Source: Shimia haliotis
GTDB lineage: Bacteria; Pseudomonadota; Alphaproteobacteria; Rhodobacterales; Rhodobacteraceae
DNA length: 64,000 nucleotides
Assembly (NCBI RefSeq): GCF_900114415.1
Contig: NZ_FOSZ01000004.1
Coordinates: forward strand, 186,001 to 250,000
Direction: 5' to 3'
Shown here: piece after piece, positions 36,138-45,185 of the stretch
Position numbering within the stretch: the stretch's first letter is position 1
Layout: each line of letters begins with the position of its first letter
Notes under the pieces: model-generated
Database searches by the model: none
What the model saw: the letters and a program-made list of their open reading frames with translations, nothing else
Told to the model about the DNA's origin: nothing
Position numbers and translations under genes: made by a program

Positions 36138-36329
36138 TTTTCTCTCCCAGGTTTTGGCCCATCGGCCTTTTTCATTTTGTGCCCCTTGTGGCTGCTTGCG
36201 ACAGTAAACAGGGTTCGAGCCCAGACAAAGGGAAATCTCCTCCCTATTTCCCCATAACCGTTGCGCTCTCTGGTCAACAAATTTCAATGCCCCTAGGGTG
36301 CGCCCATTGCTAAAGGGAAATGAACGAAA

Positions 36330-37340
36330 ATGCTGCGTTGGGGTATCATCGGAACCGGCTTCATCTCACATGCCATGCTGCGCGCAATCTCAACGTCGGA
36401 GAGGTCTGTGGTGACAGCCATAGCCGGCCGAAACAAGACGGCACTGGCGGAACTTCAATCGCAGTATAGCGTTGATCTTGGGTTCACCGAAACAGATGAA
36501 TTGCTAGCATCAGAACAGGTCGACGTGGTCTATATTGCCCTTCCCAACCATCTACACGCTGAAGCGACTGCTGCGGCAATGGCGGCTGGCAAACCTGTGC
36601 TATGCGAAAAATCGCTCACGGTCACAATGGATCACGCAGACCTATTGGCAAGGGCCGTACGCCAAAGCGGCCTCTTTTTTGCCGAGGGATTGATGTACCT
36701 TTCCCACCCCCTCATGGAGCAATTCACCGCTCTTTTGCGCGACCCGTCTCTAGGCTCCCTCCGTTCCGTTTCCGGCTATTACTCGGCTGATATCTGGCAA
36801 GTGGTGAACCCTGAAGGTGGCGGCACTCTCTACAATCTGGGCTGCTATCCGTCGTCCTTGTTGCATCTTGTGGTTAAAACAATGTGCGGAGAAGACGCTT
36901 TTTCAAAGCGTCATATCTCAGCGCATGGCCTTAAGAACAACGACGGCAATATACAGGACACCGCCGCTGTTATTCACTTTGAAAATGGTGTTCTTGCAAC
37001 ACTACAAAGTTCTGACAGCCACGGCATGACACACAGCTTTGAGATTGTGACAACAACAGGAAAACTGCGCTTTGACACAAACCCATGGCTGCCGGAGGCG
37101 GGAGTCAATCGCATGATCTGGCAGCCCTATGTGGGTGCAGCACGCGAAATTCTGGTTAAGGATGAAAATGACGCGTTCTACCATCAAACAAGGATGGTAG
37201 AACGCGCTTTGGCGCAGGGACAAACCGAGGCACCACGTCCTGCCCCTCGCCTGTCAGACAGTCTGGAAATCATGCAATTTCTGGCAGATTGGGACGCGGC
37301 TGCGGGGGCTTCCTTCCAGCCCCACGCAACGACGGCTTAA
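36330..37340 (+). CDS. Gfo/Idh/MocA family oxidoreductase
   Basis: A 336-residue NAD(P)-dependent dehydrogenase. The N-terminal Rossmann domain has WGIIGTGFISHAML and VVYIALPNHLHAEA. The catalytic CEKSLTVT motif carries the conserved Lys, and a C-terminal beta-sheet domain follows (GGTLYNLGCYPSSLLHLV). Family members act on sugars, inositols or dihydrodiols; substrate unknown. It is convergent with and overlaps the PfkB kinase gene by 4 bases; both have sugar-type substrates, so a shared catabolic role is possible but not shown. Confidence 0.9.
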   Translation: MLRWGIIGTGFISHAMLRAISTSERSVVTAIAGRNKTALAELQSQYSVDLGFTETDELLASEQVDVVYIALPNHLHAEATAAAMAAGKPVLCEKSLTVTMDHADLLARAVRQSGLFFAEGLMYLSHPLMEQFTALLRDPSLGSLRSVSGYYSADIWQVVNPEGGGTLYNLGCYPSSLLHLVVKTMCGEDAFSKRHISAHGLKNNDGNIQDTAAVIHFENGVLATLQSSDSHGMTHSFEIVTTTGKLRFDTNPWLPEAGVNRMIWQPYVGAAREILVKDENDAFYHQTRMVERALAQGQTEAPRPAPRLSDSLEIMQFLADWDAAAGASFQPHATTA

Positions 37341-38206
37341 AATCGTGCTTCATCCACATCCTTGAGGTCCGGAATCACGTCTGCCGTGCCGTGTCGTGTC
37401 ACCATCAAAGCGGCGGCACGCATGGCAAGTGCGATCGCTTGCTCCATTGGCAACCCACGGTCACGCGCCGCAAGGACGAAGCCTGTGAACGTATCTCCTG
37501 CGCCAGTGGTGTCCACGGCTGTTACAGGCATGGCAGGGAAGTCTCGGGTTTGACTTCCATTGATCCAACGCGCGCCTTTGGCACCCAACGTTATGATCAC
37601 ATCGGCAATGCCCAGCGCCTCAGGGGTTTTGCCAATTGATTGGGCCAGCTGCTCAGCTTCCACCTCGTTCAGGATCAGAAAATCCAAGTAGGGCAATATC
37701 GCTGCCGTTGCAGAGGCATCAAACGGCGCTGCCGCATAAGCAACATAGAGACCCAGATCGCGCGCCGTTTTGGCCATTTCTGCCTGCATTAGAGTCTCAT
37801 TTTGGACCAGAAGGATGTCGCCAGCCGCAGCTTCGGACAAAGCAGCCTCCTGTGTCTCGGAAGGAATGGCATGATTTGCACCCGGAAGCAGGACAATGGC
37901 ATTTTCTCCTGCGTCATCGACATTGATAATGGCGTGGCCTGTGGGCGTATCAGCAAGAGTGGCAACATGGCGTGTGTCGACGCCGGATTCCATCATTTGA
38001 TCCCGCGCCCAAAGACCGTCAGCCCCAACCGCGCCGATATGAATGGTACGGGCACCCGCGCGCGCGGCGGCGACTGACATGTTCGCGCCCTTGCCGCCAA
38101 GACCTCTGGAAAGGCCGGTGGAGGCCAAAGTCTCGCCCGGTCCGGGTAGGTGTGGAACGCGATAAAAATAGTCTGCGTTGATTGAGCCGAGGTTGAAGAT
38201 TGCCAT
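37337..38206 (-). CDS. PfkB family carbohydrate kinase (ribokinase-like)
   Basis: A 289-residue cytoplasmic sugar kinase. The N-terminal FNLGSINADYFYRVPHLPGPGE and GGKGANMSVAAARAG motif is as in ribokinase, and the C-terminal DTTGAGDTFTGFVLAARD holds the catalytic Asp and anion hole. It is closest in pattern to ribokinases, but the sugar cannot be fixed without a neighbouring transporter. The ATG at 38206 starts the homologous region; the longer frame to 38236 is unlikely. Confidence 0.9.
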   Translation of the reverse strand: MAIFNLGSINADYFYRVPHLPGPGETLASTGLSRGLGGKGANMSVAAARAGARTIHIGAVGADGLWARDQMMESGVDTRHVATLADTPTGHAIINVDDAGENAIVLLPGANHAIPSETQEAALSEAAAGDILLVQNETLMQAEMAKTARDLGLYVAYAAAPFDASATAAILPYLDFLILNEVEAEQLAQSIGKTPEALGIADVIITLGAKGARWINGSQTRDFPAMPVTAVDTTGAGDTFTGFVLAARDRGLPMEQAIALAMRAAALMVTRHGTADVIPDLKDVDEARF

Positions 38207-38338
38207 ATGAGATGCCCTTTTTGACCACATGATCAAATACGTGCCGACCTGTCCATCGCAGATTATCCGATTTGCGCGTTTCCTCCTATGCGTGGGTTTG
38301 CTATCTCATGAAGACCGAAAACTTGGGGGTTTTGAGCA

Positions 38339-40981
38339 GTGAAAGGCGACAAGCCAACTGTGACGCCGATGATGGCGCAATATCTGGAGATCAAAGCGCT
38401 GTATCCGGATGCATTGCTGTTCTATCGGATGGGCGATTTCTACGAGATGTTCTTTGACGACGCGGTTGCGGCGGCAGAAGCGCTGGATATTGCCTTGACG
38501 AAACGCGGCAAGCACGACGGGGCGGATATCCCCATGTGTGGCGTGCCGCATCACGCCGCCGAAGGGTATTTCCTGACACTTATCCGCAAGGGATTTCGGG
38601 TGGCTGTCTGTGAACAGCTGGAGAGCCCTGCGGAGGCGAAGAAGCGCGGCTATAAAGCGGTTGTGAAGCGGGATGTTGTGCGACTGGTGACGCCAGGTAC
38701 GTTGACCGAGGATAGTTTGCTGGATGCGCGCAGGCACAATTTTCTGGCGGCTTTCTCTGTGGTGCGTGACGAGGCCGCGCTCGCATGGGCAGATATTTCG
38801 ACCGGCGCGCTACACGTGATGCCAATGGCGCCTGTTCGGCTGGGACCAGAATTGGCGCGACTTGCTCCGAGTGAGTTGCTTGTTGCCGAAGGTGCGGAAG
38901 CAGACGTCAACGCTGTGGCAGATGACATGGGAGTGTCAGTGACGTCGGTTTCGCGCGGTAGTTTCGACTCTGTTTCTGCGGAAAAGCGGGTTTCTTCGCT
39001 GTTTAAGGCGTCGTCACTCGAAGCTTTCGGCACCTTTGGGCGGGCCGAGGCGGGCGCACTTGGTGCGATCGTGGACTATCTGGAAATCACCCAAAAAGGA
39101 AAGCTGCCTCTGTTGCAGCCGCCGGTGCGCGAAGCAACGCATGGGGTGATGCAGATTGATGCGGCGACGCGACGCAATCTGGAACTGACCGCGAGCCTGT
39201 CTGGTGGGCGCGCGGGATCGTTGCTGGAGACCATTGATCGGACTGTGACGGCCAGTGGAGCGCGGCTGTTGGAACGGCGGTTGTCGTCGCCGTCTCTGTC
39301 GCTTGAGGCGGTTGGGCGGCGATTGGATTCCGTAAGTTACATGACCGAACAGCGTGGTGTTGCGGCGGATGTGCGCGACAGCCTGCGAAAAGTGCCGGAT
39401 CTGGATCGGGCGTTGTCGCGCCTATCTTTAGACCGTGGCGGGCCGAGGGATCTGGCGGCGGTGCGCAACGGGCTTGGTCAGGCGGGCGAATTGGCCACGC
39501 GCGAGTTTGGGAACTTGCCAGCCGATCTGGCAACCGCGCGGCAGGCACTGGAGGGACATGACAAACTGCTCGACCTTCTGGAAGATGCGCTGATCGCGGA
39601 GCCACCGTTGTTGGCGCGCGATGGTGGGTTCATCGCGCCGGGGTTTGACGTAGAACTGGATGAAAGCCGCGAGTTGCGTGACGAAGGGCGCGGCGTGATT
39701 GCAGGCATGCAGACGCAGTATTCGGAGCAGACCGGCATTGCAGCGCTGAAGATCAAGCACAACAACGTGCTGGGATATTTCATCGAGACCACGGCGAAAC
39801 ATGCGGATGTGATGATGTCACCGCCTTTGTCGGAGACCTTCATTCACCGCCAGACCACCGCCAATCAAGTTCGGTTCACTACCGTTGAGTTGAGCGAGAT
39901 GGAAACCAAGATCCTGAACGCCGGCAATCGGGCGTTGGAGATTGAAAAACGGCTCTATGACAACCTGAAAGGCGCCATTCTTGAACGCTCATCACAGGTT
40001 GCGACAGCCTCCAAGGCATTGGCTGAGTTCGATCTGGCGAGTGCGTTGGCGGAGCTTGCCATCGCCGACAACTGGACGCGCCCCGAGGTCAATGACAGCC
40101 GCGATTTTGCCATCGAGGGCGGGCGACATCCGGTGGTGGAGGCGGCCCTGCGCAAGGTAGGTGATCCGTTTGTTGCCAACGATTGCGACCTGTCCGGAGG
40201 CGATGCGGCAAGCATCTGGTTGCTGACCGGTCCCAACATGGCAGGTAAGTCGACCTTCCTGCGGCAGAACGCCTTGATCGCTCTTTTGGCGCAGATGGGA
40301 AGCTTTGTTCCCGCAGACAGCGCAAGAATTGGCTTGGTAAGTCAACTCTTCAGCCGTGTAGGCGCGAGCGATGATCTGGCACGGGGTCGCTCGACGTTTA
40401 TGGTCGAGATGGTGGAAACCGCTGCAATCCTCAATCAAGCCGATGACCGCGCACTTGTGATCCTTGACGAGATCGGGCGCGGCACAGCAACCTATGACGG
40501 CCTATCAATTGCATGGGCGACGCTGGAGCATCTGCATGATGTGAACAAATCCCGCGCGCTGTTTGCCACGCATTATCACGAGATGACACAACTGGCGAGT
40601 AAGATGGCGGGTGTGGACAACGCCACCGTGACCGTACGCGAGTGGGAGGGTGAGGTGATCTTCCTTCACGAGGTCACTCAGGGCGCCGCAGATCGCTCCT
40701 ATGGTGTTCAGGTGGCACAGCTGGCCGGCCTTCCTGTGGCAGTGGTCGAACGAGCGCGTGTTGTGTTGGATGCGCTTGAAAAAGGTGAACGCGAAGGCAA
40801 AGCACAGAAGGCGTTGATTGATGATCTTCCGCTGTTTGCCGCAACGCCTGCCCCGATGCCGGCTTCACCAAGCGGGCCGTCACCGCTTCAGCAGAAGCTT
40901 GGCGACGTGCATCCCGATTCGCTGACCCCGCGTGAGGCGTTGAGCCTGATTTATGAGTTGAAAGAAATGTCGGAAAAATAG
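38339..40981 (+). CDS. mutS: DNA mismatch repair protein MutS
   Basis: An 880-residue mismatch-recognition ATPase. The N-terminal mismatch-binding domain contains the Phe-x-Glu wedge in RMGDFYEMFFDDA, and the connector, lever and clamp domains occupy about 130-600. The ATPase has the P-loop GPNMAGKST starting at residue 631, the Walker B region LVILDEIGRGTATYDGLSIAWA and the FATHYHEM signature. The C-terminal dimerisation part ends LIYELKEMSEK. The start is a GTG at 38339; an internal ATG-ATG ten codons later is an alternative. No mutL is nearby. Confidence 0.98.
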   Translation: MKGDKPTVTPMMAQYLEIKALYPDALLFYRMGDFYEMFFDDAVAAAEALDIALTKRGKHDGADIPMCGVPHHAAEGYFLTLIRKGFRVAVCEQLESPAEAKKRGYKAVVKRDVVRLVTPGTLTEDSLLDARRHNFLAAFSVVRDEAALAWADISTGALHVMPMAPVRLGPELARLAPSELLVAEGAEADVNAVADDMGVSVTSVSRGSFDSVSAEKRVSSLFKASSLEAFGTFGRAEAGALGAIVDYLEITQKGKLPLLQPPVREATHGVMQIDAATRRNLELTASLSGGRAGSLLETIDRTVTASGARLLERRLSSPSLSLEAVGRRLDSVSYMTEQRGVAADVRDSLRKVPDLDRALSRLSLDRGGPRDLAAVRNGLGQAGELATREFGNLPADLATARQALEGHDKLLDLLEDALIAEPPLLARDGGFIAPGFDVELDESRELRDEGRGVIAGMQTQYSEQTGIAALKIKHNNVLGYFIETTAKHADVMMSPPLSETFIHRQTTANQVRFTTVELSEMETKILNAGNRALEIEKRLYDNLKGAILERSSQVATASKALAEFDLASALAELAIADNWTRPEVNDSRDFAIEGGRHPVVEAALRKVGDPFVANDCDLSGGDAASIWLLTGPNMAGKSTFLRQNALIALLAQMGSFVPADSARIGLVSQLFSRVGASDDLARGRSTFMVEMVETAAILNQADDRALVILDEIGRGTATYDGLSIAWATLEHLHDVNKSRALFATHYHEMTQLASKMAGVDNATVTVREWEGEVIFLHEVTQGAADRSYGVQVAQLAGLPVAVVERARVVLDALEKGEREGKAQKALIDDLPLFAATPAPMPASPSGPSPLQQKLGDVHPDSLTPREALSLIYELKEMSEK

Positions 40982-40983
40982 CT

Positions 40984-42036
40984 CTACCAACTGCCCGACG
41001 CGCCACCGCCTGATGAACTGCCACCACCAAAAGAAGACCCGCCAGAGGACGATGAGCTGGACGATTTCTTAGGGATGACGCGCGTTACACTCCAGCTGTC
41101 ATGGCAATGGTGGCAAGAATAATCGATCCGCTTTTTGCCGGTTGATGTTGTGGTTGCGGATTCAAGGATCGTGGAATCGCTTTCCAAAGTCTTGTAGTTA
41201 CACGACCGGCAAGCGCCGTATCGAGAAAACAGATTCTTGTAGCCTTCGATTGTTCTGTGGTCGCAGCGCATGCAGCACCAGACATCGTAATCTTTGCTCT
41301 TGAGGCGCTCTTCGGTGATTTGCCCAGCCTGCAAATAGTCGTCGTCCAGGTCCTCTTGAATTCGTTCCATTTTGGAGCCGTCATTGGGGCACCGACGAGG
41401 ACGATTTCGTTTCCAGCGGCGAAATAAAAGAACTGCGGCCCCTGCCGCAGCGGCCCAAACCGCATAAATCCATGCACCTATGCGATCGACGGTGCGACGT
41501 GTGGCGTTGAGGGCTTTTTCGACACCCGTGGCATCGGCCTCACCCGGCCACTGACCTGTCAGATTGTGGAACACATAATCCACGCCAGTATTGATGCCGG
41601 TAAAGTAGTCGCCCTTTTTGAAATGAGGAGTGATCACCGTGTCGATAATGTTTTTCATTGGGGTGTTCTTGTCGGATCCATAACCTGAACCGACCTCGAT
41701 CCGCATCAAACGATCGTTCACGGCAACGAGCATCATGACGCCATCGTTTCGCTCCGCATCTCCAACCCCCCAATGATTGAAAAGCCCGGTTGCAAAAGGT
41801 TCAATCTGACCGTTGTGGGCATAGCTGAACATGCTGTCGATGGTGACAATTGTAAATTCGATGCCGTGATCGCGACGCAGTTCCACAAGCTTTTCTCGAA
41901 TTTTGAGCTCTTCTTGTTCGCTTAGAAGAAAAGCAAAATCATTCACATAAAGCTCATCGTAATTCGGATAGTCCGCAGCCAAGGCGGCATTGATCCAAAC
42001 GAAACAAGCAACAAGGGACAAAAGCAGGTTACGCAA
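40984..42036 (-). CDS. TPM-domain membrane protein with cysteine-rich zinc-ribbon region and Gly/Ser tail
   Basis: A 350-residue exported protein. The signal peptide RNLLLSLVACFVWINAALA is followed by the TPM fold (about residues 24-170; ADYPNYDELYVNDFAFLL, EFTIVTIDSM, GVGDAERNDGVMMLVAVNDRLMRIEVG) and a transmembrane helix (WAAAAGAAVLLFRR). The cytoplasmic part carries repeated CxxC pairs (CMRCDH, CRSCN, CHHCHDSW) and ends in a low-complexity Ser/Gly tail. TPM proteins occur in photosystem II repair and unknown bacterial roles. The only start compatible with the signal peptide is a TTG at 42036, whose GGGAG site lies in the 3' arm of the grpE terminator. Confidence 0.83.
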   Translation of the reverse strand: MRNLLLSLVACFVWINAALAADYPNYDELYVNDFAFLLSEQEELKIREKLVELRRDHGIEFTIVTIDSMFSYAHNGQIEPFATGLFNHWGVGDAERNDGVMMLVAVNDRLMRIEVGSGYGSDKNTPMKNIIDTVITPHFKKGDYFTGINTGVDYVFHNLTGQWPGEADATGVEKALNATRRTVDRIGAWIYAVWAAAAGAAVLLFRRWKRNRPRRCPNDGSKMERIQEDLDDDYLQAGQITEERLKSKDYDVWCCMRCDHRTIEGYKNLFSRYGACRSCNYKTLESDSTILESATTTSTGKKRIDYSCHHCHDSWSVTRVIPKKSSSSSSSGGSSFGGGSSSGGGASGSW

Positions 42037-42037
42037 T

Positions 42038-42069
42038 AGAAAAGGCTCCCGTGGTAGACGGGAGCCTTT
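42038..42069 (-). terminator. grpE terminator that contains the ribosome binding site of the TPM gene
   Basis: Minus strand: AAAAGGCTCCCGT, loop, ACGGGAGCCTTTTCT. A 13-bp stem with a T-run 22 bases after the grpE stop. The descending arm carries GGGAG, placed 8 bases before the TTG start of the TPM gene. The hairpin can end the hrcA-grpE transcript, and in any read-through RNA it would hide the TPM ribosome binding site. Confidence 0.85.
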
Positions 42070-42091
42070 TAGCAAGGTTTTTGCCGTGTGT

Positions 42092-42652
42092 TTAGCCCGG
42101 GTTCGAGCTGACACCAACTTGGGCAGGCCGAAGAAGCCGGTCGTGCAACATGAACCCCTGCGCAGACACCTGAATGATGTCGCCGGATTTTGTGTTGGGA
42201 ACTGGGGCTTCGAACATCGCCTCATGGATGTTCGGGTCGAATTTGTCGCCAACTTCAGGGCTGACGATTTCGATGCCGTGCTTGGAGAAAGTCTTCAATA
42301 GCTCGCGCATGGTGAGTTCAATACCTGCGATTAGCGCGGCCGAGGCTTCTTTCTGTTCGTCTGTGATCGTTTCAACGGCGCGTTTCATATTGTCGAAAAC
42401 CGGCAACATATCACGAGCCAGCTTAGATCCACCGTATTGTTCGGCCTCGCGGCGCGCTCTGTCGCCACGTTTGCGCGCGTTCTCGGCATCAGCCAGCGCG
42501 CGCATCCAGCGGTCTTTCAATTCATCACGCTCTGCGCGAAGCTCGTCCAGCTCGATCGCATCGTCTTCCAGTTCGTCAAGAGACTGGGCAAATTCTTCTG
42601 CTTCGGCCTCTGCCAAATCGTCCAGAAATTCGTTGTCTTTCGGCTCTGCCAT
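42092..42652 (-). CDS. grpE: Nucleotide exchange factor GrpE
   Basis: A 186-residue cochaperone that releases ADP from DnaK. It has an acidic N-terminus, a long coiled coil (about 15-70; RAERDELKDRWMRALADAENARKR) and the GrpE signature DKFDPNIHEAMFEAP plus GFMLHDRLLRPAQVGV at the C-terminus. It lies 9 bases downstream of hrcA. dnaK-dnaJ are not in the window. Confidence 0.97.
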   Translation of the reverse strand: MAEPKDNEFLDDLAEAEAEEFAQSLDELEDDAIELDELRAERDELKDRWMRALADAENARKRGDRARREAEQYGGSKLARDMLPVFDNMKRAVETITDEQKEASAALIAGIELTMRELLKTFSKHGIEIVSPEVGDKFDPNIHEAMFEAPVPNTKSGDIIQVSAQGFMLHDRLLRPAQVGVSSNPG

Positions 42653-42661
42653 AATGCACCT

Positions 42662-43726
42662 CTAACCGCGGTCGGAGAGGAGTTTTCCGACCAGCTGTGC
42701 CGTGTAATCCACAATCGGCACGATACGTCCATAGTTCAGGCGCTTGGGTCCGATGACCCCGACCGCGCCCACGATCTTTCGATCAGCGTTCATATAAGGG
42801 GAAACCACCAAAGAGGAACCCGAAAGTGAAAAAAGTTTGTTCTCTGAGCCAATAAAAATGCGCACACCGTCGCCTTCTTCGGCAAGCTGCAGGAAATCGG
42901 CAATGTCACGCTTACGTTCCAGGTCATCAAAGAGGGTACGGATTCGATCAAGGTCTTCCTCATCCTCCTCTGCACCCAAAAGATTTGATCGGCCCCTTAC
43001 GATCAAACGCTCAGGTTGCTCTTCGCCGTCAGCCCAAAGGGCCAACCCGCTTTCCACCATGTCTCTCGCCAGCGTATCTATCTCCTGTCGCCGAGCCTGA
43101 ATTTCCTTTCGCACCGCAGATTGCAATTCTGAAAGCGTGCGACCCTCTGCAACCGCATTGAGGAAATTGGCGGCTTCGCGCAAAGAGCTCGGAGTCTGTC
43201 CGACGGGTGGAGTAAACAAACGGTTTTCGACGTGACCATCCGCAAAGACCAGCACCACAAGAGCGCGGTCGTGAGCCAGCGAAACAAATTCGATATGCTT
43301 GATGGGCGCTTCGTGTTTAGGCGCCAACACCAGAGAGGCTCCATGTGTGACACCGGACAGGGCTGTAGATACGCGATCCAGCATCGATCCGACATCGCCT
43401 CCCGTGTCCCCCATGGTGGCGTCAATCTTCTGGCGATCACCGGTGTCGAGGTCGCCAACCTCAAGCAGGCCATCGACAAACATACGCAAACCCATCTGCG
43501 TCGGTATGCGGCCGGCTGATACATGCGGGCTATCCAAGAGCCCCATGTACTCCAGATCCTGCATCACATTGCGGATTGTCGCGGCACTGACCTTTTCTGA
43601 AAGGGATCGCGTAAGTGTGCGGGAACCGACGGGGCCACCCGTGTCCAGATAGCCCTCCACCACGCGGCGAAACACTTCGCGAGAGCGATCGTTCATTTCG
43701 TCAAAAAGTGTTGTGCTGTCTGTCAT
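42662..43726 (-). CDS. hrcA: Heat-inducible transcription repressor HrcA
   Basis: A 354-residue repressor of class I heat-shock operons. The N-terminal winged helix contains RRVVEGYLDTGGPVGSRTL and SAATIRNVMQDLEYMGLL, followed by a GAF-like domain and a dimerisation part ending with PKRLNYGRIVPIVDYTA. The start ATG at 43726 matches the family; an in-frame extension to 43849 runs into the rph leader. I see no CIRCE inverted repeat in the 137 bases between hrcA and rph, so autoregulation here is not evident. Confidence 0.97.
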   Translation of the reverse strand: MTDSTTLFDEMNDRSREVFRRVVEGYLDTGGPVGSRTLTRSLSEKVSAATIRNVMQDLEYMGLLDSPHVSAGRIPTQMGLRMFVDGLLEVGDLDTGDRQKIDATMGDTGGDVGSMLDRVSTALSGVTHGASLVLAPKHEAPIKHIEFVSLAHDRALVVLVFADGHVENRLFTPPVGQTPSSLREAANFLNAVAEGRTLSELQSAVRKEIQARRQEIDTLARDMVESGLALWADGEEQPERLIVRGRSNLLGAEEDEEDLDRIRTLFDDLERKRDIADFLQLAEEGDGVRIFIGSENKLFSLSGSSLVVSPYMNADRKIVGAVGVIGPKRLNYGRIVPIVDYTAQLVGKLLSDRG

Positions 43727-43863
43727 GGATTTTTGCCTCTGACTGACCATTAAAAGGGACAGAGCGCCAAGGTCAATCAGGTGCTTGTAAGTTGGGGGAA
43801 CGGGCTTGCCCCACCCTGCCCGCGCGCGTATGCCTTTGCCAAACAGCAAAAGGAATATTGCCC

Positions 43864-44577
43864 ATGCGCCCTTCCGGTCGTCAGCTTAACGAAATGCGTG
43901 ATGTGTCGATTGAAACCAACGTCACAAAACATGCCGAAGGGTCATGCCTGATCAAGATGGGCGATACGCACGTGCTCTGTACCGCATCTTTGGAAGCGCG
44001 CGTTCCGCCATTTATCAAAGGCTCCGGACTCGGCTGGGTGACAGCGGAGTACGGGATGCTTCCACGTTCGACTTCTTCGCGCATGCGCCGTGAAGCCACT
44101 GCCGGAAAACAAGGCGGTCGCACCGTCGAAATCCAACGGCTCATCGGTCGCTCCTTGAGGGCCGGTGTCGATCGCGTTGCGCTTGGCGAACGTCAGATCA
44201 CCGTAGACTGCGATGTGATCCAGGCGGACGGTGGCACACGCTGCGCATCAATCACCGGCGGATGGGTCGCCCTGCGTCTTGCCGTAAATGCATTGATGAA
44301 AGCCGGCGACGTGAAAACTGACCCTTTGATTTCGCCGGTAGCGGCGGTTTCCTGTGGCATCTATGCAGGCCAACCCGTGCTGGATCTGGACTATCCGGAA
44401 GACAGCGAAGCAGGCGTTGACGGCAACTTTATCATGCTCGGCAATGGTCAAATGATTGAGACTCAAATGTCAGCTGAAGGATCGACCTATTCGCGGGACC
44501 AAATGAACCAACTTATTGATTTGGCGGAAAAAGGTGTGGCCGAGCTGGTTGCCGCGCAGGAGGCAGCAACCGCATGA
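43864..44577 (+). CDS. rph: Ribonuclease PH
   Basis: A 237-residue phosphorolytic 3'-5' exoribonuclease that trims tRNA 3' ends. It shows [14 protein letters not shown], the RNase PH core [19 protein letters not shown], the phosphate-site Arg-rich stretch and the [18 protein letters not shown] segment with catalytic acidic residues. The family length is normal. It begins the forward row rph-rdgB-hemW-ybaN; its stop overlaps rdgB by 4 bases. Divergent from hrcA. Confidence 0.97.
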   Translation: MRPSGRQLNEMRDVSIETNVTKHAEGSCLIKMGDTHVLCTASLEARVPPFIKGSGLGWVTAEYGMLPRSTSSRMRREATAGKQGGRTVEIQRLIGRSLRAGVDRVALGERQITVDCDVIQADGGTRCASITGGWVALRLAVNALMKAGDVKTDPLISPVAAVSCGIYAGQPVLDLDYPEDSEAGVDGNFIMLGNGQMIETQMSAEGSTYSRDQMNQLIDLAEKGVAELVAAQEAATA

Positions 44578-45185
44578 CCCGCAAGTTTACCGACAAAAAG
44601 TTGCTTATGGCGACCCACAACAAGGGCAAGCTGGAGGAGATGATCCACCTGCTTGAGCCCTTTGGTGTGAGTGTGGTCGGTGCGGCAGACATGGATCTTC
44701 CCGAACCGGAAGAAACTGAAGACACTTTTGTCGGAAACGCACGCATCAAGGCGCACGCAGCCGCACAGGCAACTGGCCTGCCTGCTCTGTCGGATGACAG
44801 TGGGATCACGATTGACGCGCTTGGCGGCGCTCCCGGTGTATACACCGCGGATTGGGCTGAGACTGGCAATGGTCGTGATTTTGTCATGGCCATGACGCGC
44901 GCCAACAATGAGCTGGAGGCCGTCAACGCGCCCCACCCCAGATTGGCACAATTTCGGTCCACTTTGGTTCTTGCATGGCCTGACGGACATGACGAAGTAT
45001 TTGAAGGCGTTGCCCCAGGACATCTGGTCTGGCCGATGCGCGGCAAGGACGGTTTTGGCTATGATCCAATGTTTGTTCCCGAAGGCTACGATGTGACCTT
45101 TGCCGAAATGGATAGGTGGGAAAAAAACAAGATCAGCCATCGCGGACGCGCGGTGCAGGCCTTTGTTAAGGGCTGTTTTGAGTGA
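44574..45185 (+). CDS. rdgB: XTP/dITP diphosphatase RdgB
   Basis: A 203-residue house-cleaning nucleotide pyrophosphatase removing dITP and XTP. The Ham1 family motifs are clear: [36 protein letters not shown] and [13 protein letters not shown]. The gene overlaps both neighbours (rph by 4 bases; hemW by 8 bases), indicating one transcript. Confidence 0.97.
   Translation: MTRKFTDKKLLMATHNKGKLEEMIHLLEPFGVSVVGAADMDLPEPEETEDTFVGNARIKAHAAAQATGLPALSDDSGITIDALGGAPGVYTADWAETGNGRDFVMAMTRANNELEAVNAPHPRLAQFRSTLVLAWPDGHDEVFEGVAPGHLVWPMRGKDGFGYDPMFVPEGYDVTFAEMDRWEKNKISHRGRAVQAFVKGCFE

Noticed and set aside
43727..43863. CIRCE operator or RpoH-type promoter for hrcA
   Set aside because: No TTAGCACTC/GAGTGCTAA inverted repeat and no convincing heat-shock promoter could be found between hrcA and rph.
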